From assembly GCA_900757795.1 (NCBI GenBank), contig CAAEPE010000050.1, positions 30,908-94,907 on the forward strand: 64,000 nt of DNA. Direction: 5' to 3'. Under the pieces are notes generated by a model. It searched no databases and had not been told where the DNA came from. It saw only the letters and a list, made by a program, of their open reading frames with translations. How positions within the stretch are numbered: the stretch's first letter is position 1; every line of letters starts with the position of its first letter. Below, piece by piece: positions 51,465 to 60,639 of the stretch. Position numbers and translations under genes: made by a program. This DNA comes from an uncultured Phascolarctobacterium sp. (GTDB lineage Bacteria > Bacillota > Negativicutes > Acidaminococcales > Acidaminococcaceae).

Positions 51465-52331
51465 ATGTTTAATTCTGGTAAAAAATTACGTGAACGTTTG
51501 GCTTGCAAAGATATTTTAGTATTGCCTGGCGTATATGATGCTTTGTCGGCTAAGATTGCTGTAAGTTCCGGATTTGAGGGTTTGGTTATGGGCGGTTATG
51601 CTGTTGCTGCTTCCCGTTTAGGAGAACCGGATGTTGGCTATTTGTCCATGACCGAAATGGCAACAGCGCTGCGGGGAATTGCCAGTGCCGTAGATGTACC
51701 GGTTGTGGCTGACGGTGATACTGGTTATGGTAATGCTCTTAGCGTGCAGCGTACTTTAAGAGAGTACGAACGAGCCGGCGCCGCAGGTGTTTTATTCGAG
51801 GATCAAGTTTGGCCTAAGCGCTGCGGCCACATGTCCGGTAAGCAGGTTATTGAAGCAGAGGAGCATGCACGCAAGCTGCGGGCGGCGGCTGATGCGAAAT
51901 TAAATCCAGATACGTTGCTGATTGCCCGTACAGATTCCCGCGCCGTCTACGGTTTGGATGCGGCAATTGAAAGAGGCAAGCTATATTTAGACAGCGGTGC
52001 AGATGCGCTTTTCATTGAGGCACCGCAGAATGAATGGGAGCTGGAGGAAATTTGCAAGGCTTTTCCTGATACTATTCTTATTGCTAACATGATTGAGGGT
52101 GGCAGAACTCCTAATTTAACCTCCAAAGATTTAGAAAATCTAGGTTTTGACATTGTTTTTTGGCCCTGTACCTTAGTTTATACTGTTACCAAGGCTTTAG
52201 GAGATGTGTTGAGAGCTTTGCGTGACGATGGTACTACTAACAGTGTCCATGATAAGATGCTCAGTTTCAGTCAATTTAACAGCTTCATTGGTTTAGATAA
52301 ATATAATGAGCTGGATAAAAAATATAAATAA
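51465..52331 (+). CDS. Isocitrate lyase/PEP mutase family enzyme
   Basis: The 288-residue TIM-barrel enzyme has the family motifs DGDTGYGN (metal site), FEDQVWPKRCGHMSGK with the lyase-type active-site Cys in KRCGH, and IARTDSR. The KRCGH cysteine marks C-C bond lyases (2-methylisocitrate lyase, dimethylmalate lyase, oxaloacetate hydrolase-like) rather than PEP mutases. The substrate is not determined. ATG 51465 has GGGGGGA upstream; an earlier ATG at 51444 lies in the terminator tail. It is the first gene after the T-box and precedes a TRAP transporter, which probably imports its substrate or a precursor. Confidence 0.85.
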   Translation: MFNSGKKLRERLACKDILVLPGVYDALSAKIAVSSGFEGLVMGGYAVAASRLGEPDVGYLSMTEMATALRGIASAVDVPVVADGDTGYGNALSVQRTLREYERAGAAGVLFEDQVWPKRCGHMSGKQVIEAEEHARKLRAAADAKLNPDTLLIARTDSRAVYGLDAAIERGKLYLDSGADALFIEAPQNEWELEEICKAFPDTILIANMIEGGRTPNLTSKDLENLGFDIVFWPCTLVYTVTKALGDVLRALRDDGTTNSVHDKMLSFSQFNSFIGLDKYNELDKKYK

Positions 52332-52368
52332 TAAGCAAAGATGCTTGTAAAGAAAGGAAGTTATGTTT

Positions 52369-53388
52369 ATGAAGATCTCTAAGAAATTTACTGCTGTTGC
52401 TTTGATTGCTGCTATGGCATTGATTGCTGGCTGCGGCGGCTCTGACAAAAAGGCTGCTCCTGCTGCCAACCAAAAAGTTACTCTGAAAATGGCTGCTCAT
52501 CTGCCGCAAAGCCACCCGCTGGTAAAAGCAATGCAAAATTTAAAAGAAAAAGCAGCGCAAAAATCCAACGGCTCCATTGATATTACCATTTATCCGGCAG
52601 GTCAGCTGTTTAACGATAAAAATATGAACGACGCTTTAATGAGCGGCGGTATTGATATGGGTCTGAATACTGTCGGCCGTTGGGCCAGCATTGTTCCGGC
52701 TATGGACGTTTTCGACGTTCCCTTCCTGTTCCCCGGCTATGAAAAGGTTGATAAAGCTATTGACAACGGCTTAGGTCAAAAATTAGGCGAGCAGCTGGAA
52801 AAGAAGGGCGTTCGTCCGCTGCTGTGGGCCGACTACGGCTTTGTACAATATGGCAACAACCAAAAAACCATTAAGGTTCCCGCTGATTTTGCCGGTCTGA
52901 AGATTCGCGGTTACAGCAAATATTCTGCCGAAACCATTAAAGCCTTGGGCGCTTCCAGCGTAACCATGGGTTCAGGCGAGGTTTATATGGCTATTCAGCG
53001 TGGTACTATCGACGGACAATCCTCCGGCACTACCGCTATGCGCGATCGTAAAATGTACGAGGTTCATAAATATATTACTATTACCAACCATGCTTCTCCG
53101 GAATTTATTGTTGCTATTAACGATAAATCCTTCAAGAAATTAAGCGCTGACCAACAAAAAGCTTTGACTGAAGCTGCTAAAGAGGTTCAGGCTGATATTC
53201 GCGCTAACGCTAAAAAAGAAGATTTGAAAGCTTTGGAAGATTTGAAAGCTAAAGGTGCCGAAGTTTATGTAGTTCCGGAAGCTGAGCTTAAACAGTGGCA
53301 GGAAGCTACCAAGCCGGTTTGGGATAAATTCATTAAAGAAAACGGCAAGATTGGTCAGGAGCTTATTGATATTTGCCTCAAACAATAA
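52369..53388 (+). CDS. dctP: TRAP transporter solute-binding lipoprotein DctP
   Basis: The 339-residue substrate-binding protein has a lipoprotein signal (KKFTAVALIAAMALIAGC, with Cys as the lipidated residue) and the DctP fold signatures (PLVKAMQNLKEKAAQKSNG; FAGLKIRGYSKYSAETIKALGASSV). The conserved Arg of DctP proteins that clamps a carboxylate is seen in KIRGY. It catches an organic acid outside the inner membrane. AGGAAG lies 8 bp before ATG 52369; an ATG 6 bp earlier is too close to it. Followed by dctQ and dctM. Confidence 0.93.
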   Translation: MKISKKFTAVALIAAMALIAGCGGSDKKAAPAANQKVTLKMAAHLPQSHPLVKAMQNLKEKAAQKSNGSIDITIYPAGQLFNDKNMNDALMSGGIDMGLNTVGRWASIVPAMDVFDVPFLFPGYEKVDKAIDNGLGQKLGEQLEKKGVRPLLWADYGFVQYGNNQKTIKVPADFAGLKIRGYSKYSAETIKALGASSVTMGSGEVYMAIQRGTIDGQSSGTTAMRDRKMYEVHKYITITNHASPEFIVAINDKSFKKLSADQQKALTEAAKEVQADIRANAKKEDLKALEDLKAKGAEVYVVPEAELKQWQEATKPVWDKFIKENGKIGQELIDICLKQ

Positions 53389-53434
53389 AAGCAAACTTGT
53401 TATAGAGAAATAATCTATAAAGTGAGGGGTTATT

Positions 53435-53974
53435 TTGGAAAAATTCTTGTCTATGTATGAAAAGCTGTTAAAAGTTTTAACTATGCTGGTAGGCGTAATT
53501 GCCGGTGCATTGGTACTCTTTTGCGGTTTTACGATTGTGTGGGAGGTTATTTCCCGCGGTGTTTTTGATGCTCCTACAGAGTGGGTTATGGAAATTTCCA
53601 CTTACTGTATAGTTATTGCCGGCTTTTTGGGAATGGGCGTTGCTTATGCCGGTAAAAAGCATATTCATGTGGATATTTTCGTTTCCCGCATGTCTTTAAA
53701 AACGCGTACCTATGTGGAGCTGTTTACTTCGATTATCGGCTCTTTTTACAGCTATCTTTTTATGGTAGAGTCTTGGAGTATGACAATGCTTTCGTTGGAG
53801 CTTAACAATTGTGCTCCTACAACCTTGGGTACTCCGCTGTGGATTCCGCAGATGTCTATGCCCTTAGGCTTTGCCGTACTTTTTTTGCAGATTATCCGCA
53901 CGATCTTAGAGGATATTGTAAAAATTAAGCATGGCGATTACGCTATGGAATTTGGGAAGGAGGAAAGTAAATAA
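53435..53974 (+). CDS. dctQ: TRAP transporter small membrane subunit DctQ
   Basis: A 179-residue protein with four membrane helices and the DctQ pattern (FTIVWEVISRGVFDAPTEWVMEIS; MGVAYAGKKHIHVDIF). It links DctM to the binding protein. The start is TTG 53435 after GTGAGGGG. It overlaps dctM by one base (TAATG). Confidence 0.92.
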   Translation: MEKFLSMYEKLLKVLTMLVGVIAGALVLFCGFTIVWEVISRGVFDAPTEWVMEISTYCIVIAGFLGMGVAYAGKKHIHVDIFVSRMSLKTRTYVELFTSIIGSFYSYLFMVESWSMTMLSLELNNCAPTTLGTPLWIPQMSMPLGFAVLFLQIIRTILEDIVKIKHGDYAMEFGKEESK

Positions 53975-55251
53975 TGTTAGCTGGTTTTACTATCCTGCTT
54001 CTTGTATTGCTGGCCTTGGGCCTGCCCGTAGCTTTTTCTTTGGGAATGGGCGGCGTTGCCGGTATGCTGGCCTTTATGGGCGGCGAGGGAGCTTTAGCGC
54101 AGCTGCCGATTATAGGCTACAAATCACTGGACGATTTTGTTTTGACGGCTGTGCCTATGTACATTCTGATGAGCCAAATCCTGCTGACTGGTAAGGTGGG
54201 CAATAATCTGTTTGAACTGGCCAATAAATGGCTGCGGCATTTGCCGGGCGGTTTGGGCATTGCTACGGTTATGGCCTGTGCAATTTTTGCTGCTATTACC
54301 GGTTCTTCCGTAGCCTGTGCCGTAACTATCGGTGCTATTGCTATTCCGGAAATGCTAAAACGCGGTTATGATCGCGCCTTGGTTTTGGGCTGTGTGGCTG
54401 CAGGCGGTACTTTGGGTATTTTGATACCGCCTTCTATTCCTATGATTCTTTACGGTGCTATTACCGATGAATCTATTGGCAAGCTGTTTATGTCCGGTGT
54501 GGTACCGGGTGTAATGATGACTGCAATGTTTATGGCAATCGTTGTTTATCGTTCGCGCAATTTGCAGCGCGAAGCTGCTGCTTCTTGGGCAGAGCGTATG
54601 GAAGCATTGCGCAAAACCTTTTGGGGCTTGCTGCTGCCGATTATTGTTGTTGGCGGTATTTATACCGGCGTATTTACTCCTACGGAAGCAGCTGGTATCG
54701 GTACTGTGTACAGCTTGATTATCACCTTCTTTGTATATAAGAGCCTGACGTTTAAGGATTTGCCGGGAATTTTGAATGATACCATTAAAACAACCTGTAT
54801 GATTTTTGCCATTATGATTGGTGCCAGCCTGTTTGGTTTTGTACTGACCATTTTGGATGCACCGCAGGCTTTGACTACTTACGTTGTTAGCTTGGAGGCT
54901 AATCGTTGGTTGATTTTTGTGACCATCAATATTCTCTTGCTGTTCTTAGGCTGTATTTTGGAATCCGTTTCCATTATTTTTATTACCCTGCCAATTTTAT
55001 TCCCGCTGATTATGCAGCTGGGCTTTGACCCGATTTGGTTCAACGTTGTTATGCTGCTGAATTTGGAACTGGCATTGATTACTCCTCCTGTAGGTATGAA
55101 CTTGTTTGTACTGCAGGGTATCAGCCCCGACAGCAAAATGACGCAGATTATCAAGGGTGTAATTCCCTTTGGCGCTGCTATGGCGCTGGAAATTCTTATT
55201 CTGTGTTTCTTCCCGCAGCTGGCTACCTGGCTGCCCAGCGTTGTAAAATAA
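53974..55251 (+). CDS. dctM: TRAP transporter large permease DctM
   Basis: The 425-residue permease of 12 helices drives sodium-coupled uptake. DctM signatures: LPVAFSLGMGGVAGM, ITGSSVACAVTIGAIAIPEM, GCVAAGGTLGILIPPSIPMILYG and TPPVGMNLFVLQGI. Complete. It ends the T-box operon and is followed by a terminator. Confidence 0.95.
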   Translation: MLAGFTILLLVLLALGLPVAFSLGMGGVAGMLAFMGGEGALAQLPIIGYKSLDDFVLTAVPMYILMSQILLTGKVGNNLFELANKWLRHLPGGLGIATVMACAIFAAITGSSVACAVTIGAIAIPEMLKRGYDRALVLGCVAAGGTLGILIPPSIPMILYGAITDESIGKLFMSGVVPGVMMTAMFMAIVVYRSRNLQREAAASWAERMEALRKTFWGLLLPIIVVGGIYTGVFTPTEAAGIGTVYSLIITFFVYKSLTFKDLPGILNDTIKTTCMIFAIMIGASLFGFVLTILDAPQALTTYVVSLEANRWLIFVTINILLLFLGCILESVSIIFITLPILFPLIMQLGFDPIWFNVVMLLNLELALITPPVGMNLFVLQGISPDSKMTQIIKGVIPFGAAMALEILILCFFPQLATWLPSVVK

Positions 55252-55273
55252 TATACTCCCCTCATTGTTTTTG

Positions 55274-55309
55274 CCCGAGCCGCGCACACTTTATGGCTCG
55301 GGTATTTTT
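55274..55309 (+). terminator. Terminator after the TRAP operon
   Basis: CCCGAGCC/GGCTCGGG (55274-55281/55295-55302) followed by TATTTTTT. Confidence 0.88.
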
Positions 55310-55324
55310 TATCCTGTTTAATAC

Positions 55325-55353
55325 TTGCCATTGTTGGCGGATGATGTTATAAT
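55325..55353 (+). promoter_or_regulatory. Promoter of the rimP-nusA-infB operon
   Basis: TTGCCA (55325-55330), 17 bp, TATAAT (55348-55353). Confidence 0.8.
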
Positions 55354-55380
55354 AAACACAGAAACATAATTATTCTTAGT

Positions 55381-55409
55381 GAAAGAGTGGGTGCAATACC
55401 CGCTCTTTC
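55381..55409 (+). promoter_or_regulatory. Leader hairpin before rimP
   Basis: A 12-bp stem GAAAGAGTGGGT/ACCCGCTCTTTC (one G-T pair; 55381-55392/55398-55409), not followed by a T-run. Similar hairpins precede rimP (ylxS) in many Firmicutes; their role is not established. Confidence 0.6.
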
Positions 55410-55448
55410 CGCTTATTATGCAAAAAATTGAATATGGAGGTGAAATGG

Positions 55449-55925
55449 ATGCAGGCGAAAGAGGTTGAAGCACTGATTACCGCATTGGTAGAGCCGCTGC
55501 TGGCAGAAACGGCAATGAGTTTAGTAGATGTGGAATATGTGCGGGAAAAGGATTGGTATTTACGTATTTTTATTGACAAGCCGGGCGGTGTCGAAATTGA
55601 TGATTGCCAAATGGTCAGCGAACAGTTGACAGCCTTGTTGGACGAAAAGGATCCTATTCCTGACAAGTATTTTCTCGAGGTTTCTTCCCCCGGCATCGAC
55701 AGGCCGCTGAAAAAAGACAAGGATTTTGAGGCAGCCTACGGTACAAAGGTTGATATTATGTTCTTCGCTCCTTGGGAGGGCATAAAAAATTTGACCGGCG
55801 TATTGGAAGCCCATGACGATGAGGCAGTTTGGGTAAGAAAAATTATTAAGGGCAAGGAATTTAAAACTCCCGACCGCATTGAACGCAAATTGATTTCGGT
55901 TATCAGACCGCATATTGACTTTTAA
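55449..55925 (+). CDS. rimP: Ribosome maturation factor RimP
   Basis: The 158-residue protein helps 30S subunit maturation. Signatures: LVDVEYVREKDWYLRIFIDKPGGVEIDDC and EVSSPGIDRPLKKDKDF. GGAGG lies 8 bp before ATG 55449; the frame runs back to a TTG at 55428 that precedes the ribosome site. First gene of the translation operon. Confidence 0.95.
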   Translation: MQAKEVEALITALVEPLLAETAMSLVDVEYVREKDWYLRIFIDKPGGVEIDDCQMVSEQLTALLDEKDPIPDKYFLEVSSPGIDRPLKKDKDFEAAYGTKVDIMFFAPWEGIKNLTGVLEAHDDEAVWVRKIIKGKEFKTPDRIERKLISVIRPHIDF

Positions 55926-55952
55926 AAATAAAGAAAATAGGAGGCGTACTAA

Positions 55953-57020
55953 GTGAACGCAGATTTTATCTCAGCCATTCAAGAATTGGGAAAGGAGAAG
56001 GGCATTGACCCTGAGATCCTTTACAAGGCTGTTGAGGACGCTTTGGTTGCTGCTTACAAAAAAAATTCTAACACTAATCAAAATGTTAGAGTAGATATGA
56101 ATAAGGAAACCGGTGAAATCCATGTTTATGCTCAACGAACCGTAGTTGAGGGCGAGCCTATCGACGAAACGGAAATTGCTTTAGACGAAGCCCAAGCTAT
56201 TGATGCTCGTTATATGGCAGGCGATATTGTTGAAATAGAGGTTACTCCCAAAAACTTTGGCCGCATTGCTGCTCAAAATGCTAAACAGGTTGTAGTACAG
56301 CGTATTCGTGAGGCTGAACGCGGACAGGTTTACGAGCGTTTCCAAAGCCGCAATCAGGATATTGTTACCGGCATTATCCAACGTATGGAAAACAAAAATG
56401 TTTACATTGATTTGGGTAAGGTAGAAGCAGTTTTGACGCCTAATGAGCAAATTCCCGGCGAAATTTACCAATACCATGATCGTATGAAAACCTTTATTGT
56501 AGAAGTTAAACGTTCTACTAAAGGTCCGCAGATTATGGTTTCCCGTACTCATCCCGGCTTGCTCAAGCGTTTATTTGAATTGGAAGTACCGGAAATTCAT
56601 GACGGCGTTGTAGAAATTAAATCCGTAGCCCGCGAACCGGGTATGCGTTCTAAAATCAGCGTATATACTGCTGATGAAAACGTAGATCCCGTAGGCGCAT
56701 GTGTTGGTCATAAGGGGATGCGTGTGCAGACCATTGTTAACGAGCTGCGTGGCGAAAAAATAGACATTGTAAAATACAGTGAAGATCCCGCACAATATGT
56801 GGCTAACGCTTTAAGCCCTGCAAAGGTTGTGAGCACCAATATCAATGAAACAGAAAAAATCTGCCGTGTGGTAGTTCCCGATTATCAGCTTTCTTTGGCT
56901 ATCGGTAAGGAAGGGCAAAACGCCCGCTTGGCAGCTAAATTGACTGGCTGGAAAATTGATATTAAGAGCGAAAGTCAAGCTAATGAAGAAACTGCTGAAG
57001 CAGAGCAGGAAGTAGAATGA
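55953..57020 (+). CDS. nusA: Transcription factor NusA
   Basis: The 355-residue protein modulates pausing and termination. An N-terminal RNA polymerase-binding domain, an S1 domain (about 135-200), and KH1/KH2 (GACVGHKGMRVQTIVNEL; LAIGKEGQNARLAAKLTGW). No acidic repeats at the C-terminus, as in other Firmicutes. GTG start at 55953 after GGAGG. Confidence 0.97.
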   Translation: MNADFISAIQELGKEKGIDPEILYKAVEDALVAAYKKNSNTNQNVRVDMNKETGEIHVYAQRTVVEGEPIDETEIALDEAQAIDARYMAGDIVEIEVTPKNFGRIAAQNAKQVVVQRIREAERGQVYERFQSRNQDIVTGIIQRMENKNVYIDLGKVEAVLTPNEQIPGEIYQYHDRMKTFIVEVKRSTKGPQIMVSRTHPGLLKRLFELEVPEIHDGVVEIKSVAREPGMRSKISVYTADENVDPVGACVGHKGMRVQTIVNELRGEKIDIVKYSEDPAQYVANALSPAKVVSTNINETEKICRVVVPDYQLSLAIGKEGQNARLAAKLTGWKIDIKSESQANEETAEAEQEVE

Positions 57021-57289
57021 AGGTAAAAAAAATTCCGCAGCGTAAATGTGTAGGCTGCAATGAAATGAAAGATAAAAAGGCTTTGCTGCGTATCGTTCGT
57101 TCTCCTGAAGGCGAAATCAGTTTAGATTTAACCGGCAAGAAGAATGGCCGCGGCGCTTACGTGTGCCCCGATAAGGAGTGCATTATGAAGGCTGTGAAGG
57201 AGAAACGTCTAGAGCGCGCTTTAGAAAAGCCTATTAGTGAAGCAGTAACAAAGCAGCTGCTGGAGGATTTGGAGCATGGTCAACAATAA
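57017..57289 (+). CDS. rnpM: RNase P modulator RnpM (YlxR)
   Basis: The 90-residue YlxR-family protein has KIPQRKCVGCNEMKDKKALLRIVR and GRGAYVCPDKEC. YlxR/RnpM binds the RNase P RNA and modulates its activity. It overlaps the nusA stop (ATGA) and the next gene's start. Confidence 0.93.
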   Translation: MKVKKIPQRKCVGCNEMKDKKALLRIVRSPEGEISLDLTGKKNGRGAYVCPDKECIMKAVKEKRLERALEKPISEAVTKQLLEDLEHGQQ

Positions 57290-57572
57290 GCAGGCCTTTG
57301 CGCTGAGCTTGGCTCAGAAGGCAGGCAAGGTAGTTTCCGGTGATTTCGCGGTGAAAAGCGCGCTGAAAGCCGGAACAGTAAAGCTTTTAGTGGTGGCCTG
57401 TGATACATCACTCAACTCTAAAAAAGAATTGTATTATTTGGCTGAGCAGGCAGATGTGCCTGTGGTAGAGCTGTTGACCCGTTGGGAGCTGGGAAGCGCC
57501 ATGGGCAAAGGTCAAAGAGCTGCCGCGGCCATTATAGACAGCAATTTTGCCAGCATGTTGCAGGGTAAATAG
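57276..57572 (+). CDS. L7Ae-family ribosomal protein (YlxQ)
   Basis: A 98-residue L7Ae/L30e-fold RNA-binding protein (FALSLAQKAGKVVSGDFAVKSALKAG), probably a kink-turn binder. Its ATG lies inside rnpM, so it is translationally coupled. Its place between rnpM and infB is the conserved Firmicutes one. Confidence 0.9.
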   Translation: MVNNKQAFALSLAQKAGKVVSGDFAVKSALKAGTVKLLVVACDTSLNSKKELYYLAEQADVPVVELLTRWELGSAMGKGQRAAAAIIDSNFASMLQGK

Positions 57573-57602
57573 TCCCCTTGTGTCTAGTCTGGAGGTGGAT
57601 GC

Positions 57603-60233
57603 ATGAGTAACAAAAGAATATATGAGGTGGCTGCCGATTACGGTAAGCCTGTAAATGAAGTTTTAGATTTATTGAAAAAGCATAATTTAGAAAAGAAAAA
57701 TTTCAGCGGTGCAGATGAGCAGGTTATGGCTGTAATTCGCAAAGCTTATGACAAAAAGCCTGAACCGCCTAAAACGGCTCCCAAACAAGAAAAAAAGCAG
57801 GAGCCTGTAAAGCCGATTACTCCGGCGGCTGGCAAAAATCAGCAATCCCAGCAAAAAAATAATAAAAACGGTCAGAGGAATATGCAGCAAAATAACCAAA
57901 GCCAACGCATCAATAACGGCCAGCAAAGCCGCCCTGAAAATCGTCAGGGCAATAATGGCCAGCAGGGTAATCGTGACAACCGTAACCAAAATCAAAATCG
58001 CGGCAACGGTCAACAGGTAAATCGTGATAACCGTAGCCAAAATCAAAATCGTGGTAGCGGGCAGCAAAACCGTCAGGGCAATAACGGCCAGCAGGGCAAT
58101 CGCGATAACCGTAACCAAAATCAAAACCGTGACAGCCGTCAGGGCAATCGCCAAGGCGGATACGACAATAAACGTCAGGGCGGCATTTTTGTAGGTCCCA
58201 AAGGTCAACAGCTGGGACAAGCTGCGCACGGTGAAAGCCGCAGCATGAATAATTCACGTCCTGCTGCCCGCACCGAAAACCGCAGCGAGAACAGAGGCGA
58301 GGCTGTTCGCGAGAAGAGCAATCGCAAAGAAATCAACAGAAACCGTAAGGAAAAGCCGCAGATTAAAGGCTCCTACGCAACGAAAGAAAGCCGTCCGAAT
58401 CGCAGCGCCGGTCATCAAATGCCGGTAAACCGCAGCCGCAAGCCGAACAATACTCCTAAAGCTCCGGTTGCAGCTGTGGAAGTGGTTCGTCCCTCTTATG
58501 TAGAAATTGGCGAATCCATCAACGTACAAGAATTTGCCAAGCTGATTAAACGCGAAGTAAATGAAGTTATTAAAGCACTTTTTATGCTGGGCATGATGGT
58601 CACCATTAACCAAGATATTGATTTTGATACAGCGCAGCTTATCGGCGATAACTTTGGCGTAGAAGTTGGACAAAAGGCTCCCGAAGAAGACCCAACCGAA
58701 ATTCCGGAGGTAGACGATCCGGAAGAAAAACGTCTGCCTCGTCCGCCTGTTATTACTGTTATGGGCCACGTTGACCATGGCAAAACTTCTTTGCTGGACG
58801 CTATCCGTAAAACTAACGTTACTGCTCGCGAAGCAGGCGGCATTACCCAGCACATTGGCGCTTATAAAGTAAATTATCAAGGCAAACAAATTGTTTTCTT
58901 AGATACTCCCGGTCACGAAGCTTTCACCGCTATGCGTGCACGCGGCGCTCAAGTAACCGACGTAGCAATTTTGGTTGTTGCCGCAGACGACGGCGTTATG
59001 CCGCAGACCATTGAGGCAATTAACCATGCTAAAGCTGCTAAGGTGCCTATTATTGTTGCTATCAATAAAATGGATCGCGCAGGTGCAAATCCTGACCATG
59101 TTAAGCAGCAGCTGGCTGAACAAGGCTTAATTCCTGAAGATTGGGGCGGCGACACCATTATGGTTCCCGTATCCGCTCATCAAAAAACAGGCATCACTGA
59201 CCTTTTGGAAATGATTCTTTTGGTTGCCGAAATGCAGGAGCTTAAGGCTAATCCCAATCTGCCGGCTCACGGTACTATTATCGAAGCGCAGTTGGACAAG
59301 GGACGCGGTCCCGTAGCAACCGTTTTAGTACAGCGCGGTACTCTGCATATTGGCGATACCATTATTGCCGGTACCAGTTTCGGCAAAGTACGTGCTATGG
59401 TTAATGACCGTGGTGAAAAGGTTAAGAAGGCTCTGCCGTCTACTCCTGTAGAGGTTTTGGGCTTGAACGACGTGCCCCAGGCAGGCGATATTTTGGATAG
59501 CACTGAAGAAAAAATTGCTCGCAGTGTTGCTGAAAAGCGTATCGCTAAAAAGAAAGAAGAAGAAATTAAGCTCAACTCTAAGGTTTCTTTGGATGATTTG
59601 TTCCAACGTATTCAAGAAGGCGAAATCAAAGAATTGGATATCGTTGTTAAGGCCGACGTTCAAGGTACTATCGAAGCATTGAAGGCTTCGTTAGAGAAGA
59701 TTAAGAACGACGAGGTTAAGGTAGTTGTAGTTCATGCCGGCGTTGGTGCTATTACAGAATCCGACGTTATGCTGGCATCTGCTGCCAACGCTTTAATCAT
59801 TGGCTTTAATGTTCGTCCCGACGCTAACGCTCGCAAGGCTGCCGAAACCGAGAAGGTTGATGTACGCACTTACCGCGTAATTTATGACGCTCTGAACGAT
59901 GTAGAGGCTGCTATTAAAGGTATGCTGGCTCCTAAATTCAAAGAGGTTGTTCAAGGCCGCGTAGAAATTCGTCAGCTTATCACCATTTCCAAGCTGCTCA
60001 TTGCCGGTTGCTATGTACTGGAAGGCAAGGTTACTAATAGCTCTAAAGTGCGTATTATCCGTGATGGCATTGTGCTGCATGAGGATGTAATTGATTCTCT
60101 GCGCCGCTTTAAGGATGACGTTAAAGAGGTTGCTCAAGGTTATGAGTGCGGTATCACCTTGGAAAAATACCGCGACTTAAAAGAAGGCGACATCTTTGAA
60201 GTTTATGATATGGAAGAGGTCGCTGTAGAATAA
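57603..60233 (+). CDS. infB: Translation initiation factor IF-2
   Basis: The 876-residue GTPase brings initiator tRNA to the ribosome. G motifs GHVDHGKTSLLDAI, DTPGHEAFTAMRARG and NKMDRA are intact. An IF2-N domain (about 1-55) and a second one (about 298-350) flank a long low-complexity region (about 60-290) rich in Asn, Gln, Arg and Gly with a repeated motif NRDNRNQNQNR. ATG follows GGAGGTG. Confidence 0.97.
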   Translation: MSNKRIYEVAADYGKPVNEVLDLLKKHNLEKKNFSGADEQVMAVIRKAYDKKPEPPKTAPKQEKKQEPVKPITPAAGKNQQSQQKNNKNGQRNMQQNNQSQRINNGQQSRPENRQGNNGQQGNRDNRNQNQNRGNGQQVNRDNRSQNQNRGSGQQNRQGNNGQQGNRDNRNQNQNRDSRQGNRQGGYDNKRQGGIFVGPKGQQLGQAAHGESRSMNNSRPAARTENRSENRGEAVREKSNRKEINRNRKEKPQIKGSYATKESRPNRSAGHQMPVNRSRKPNNTPKAPVAAVEVVRPSYVEIGESINVQEFAKLIKREVNEVIKALFMLGMMVTINQDIDFDTAQLIGDNFGVEVGQKAPEEDPTEIPEVDDPEEKRLPRPPVITVMGHVDHGKTSLLDAIRKTNVTAREAGGITQHIGAYKVNYQGKQIVFLDTPGHEAFTAMRARGAQVTDVAILVVAADDGVMPQTIEAINHAKAAKVPIIVAINKMDRAGANPDHVKQQLAEQGLIPEDWGGDTIMVPVSAHQKTGITDLLEMILLVAEMQELKANPNLPAHGTIIEAQLDKGRGPVATVLVQRGTLHIGDTIIAGTSFGKVRAMVNDRGEKVKKALPSTPVEVLGLNDVPQAGDILDSTEEKIARSVAEKRIAKKKEEEIKLNSKVSLDDLFQRIQEGEIKELDIVVKADVQGTIEALKASLEKIKNDEVKVVVVHAGVGAITESDVMLASAANALIIGFNVRPDANARKAAETEKVDVRTYRVIYDALNDVEAAIKGMLAPKFKEVVQGRVEIRQLITISKLLIAGCYVLEGKVTNSSKVRIIRDGIVLHEDVIDSLRRFKDDVKEVAQGYECGITLEKYRDLKEGDIFEVYDMEEVAVE
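57965..58137 (+). repeat. In-frame tandem repeat in infB
   Basis: Three diverged copies of a segment of about 40-50 bp (starting near 57965, 58018 and 58096) encode NRDNRNQNQNR-type peptides. Confidence 0.75.
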
Positions 60234-60249
60234 TTTGAGGATAAAATAA

Positions 60250-60639
60250 ATGGCTAGATTAAGAGTGGAAAAGGTTCAGGAGGCTATTCAGCATGAAATC
60301 AGCAATATGCTGCTGCATGATGTAAAAGACCCTCGTATTCAGTTTGTGACTGTAACTGGCGTCGAGCTGACTGACGATATGAGCTACGCTAAAGTGTTTA
60401 TCAGCATGTATGGGCCTAAGGAGAAGCAGGAGGAAACCTGGAAAGCTTTAAATAAAGCTTTAGGTTTTATGCGTTCGGAGATTGCCAAACGCATCCGCTT
60501 GCGCTTTGCTCCGACTTTGCTTTTGCAGAAGGACACTTCTATGGAATACAGCGCTCATATCCAAAGTATTTTGGACAAAATTAAAAAGGAAGAAAAGCCT
60601 GCTGAGGTAGATGCAGCGGAGGTCCCTAAGGATGAGTAA
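60250..60639 (+). CDS. rbfA: Ribosome-binding factor A
   Basis: The 129-residue KH-like factor for 30S maturation: RVEKVQEAIQHEISNMLLHDVKDPRI and FAPTLLLQKDTSMEYSAHI. Its end overlaps nrnA. Confidence 0.95.
   Translation: MARLRVEKVQEAIQHEISNMLLHDVKDPRIQFVTVTGVELTDDMSYAKVFISMYGPKEKQEETWKALNKALGFMRSEIAKRIRLRFAPTLLLQKDTSMEYSAHIQSILDKIKKEEKPAEVDAAEVPKDE

Noticed and set aside
57965..58137. Regular DNA repeats that could suggest a CRISPR array
   Set aside because: They lie in frame inside infB, are degenerate, have no unique spacers and encode a low-complexity peptide.
57687..58257. Minus-strand ORFs of 115-180 codons over the infB repeat region
   Set aside because: They are low-complexity shadows of the Asn/Gln/Arg-rich part of IF-2.
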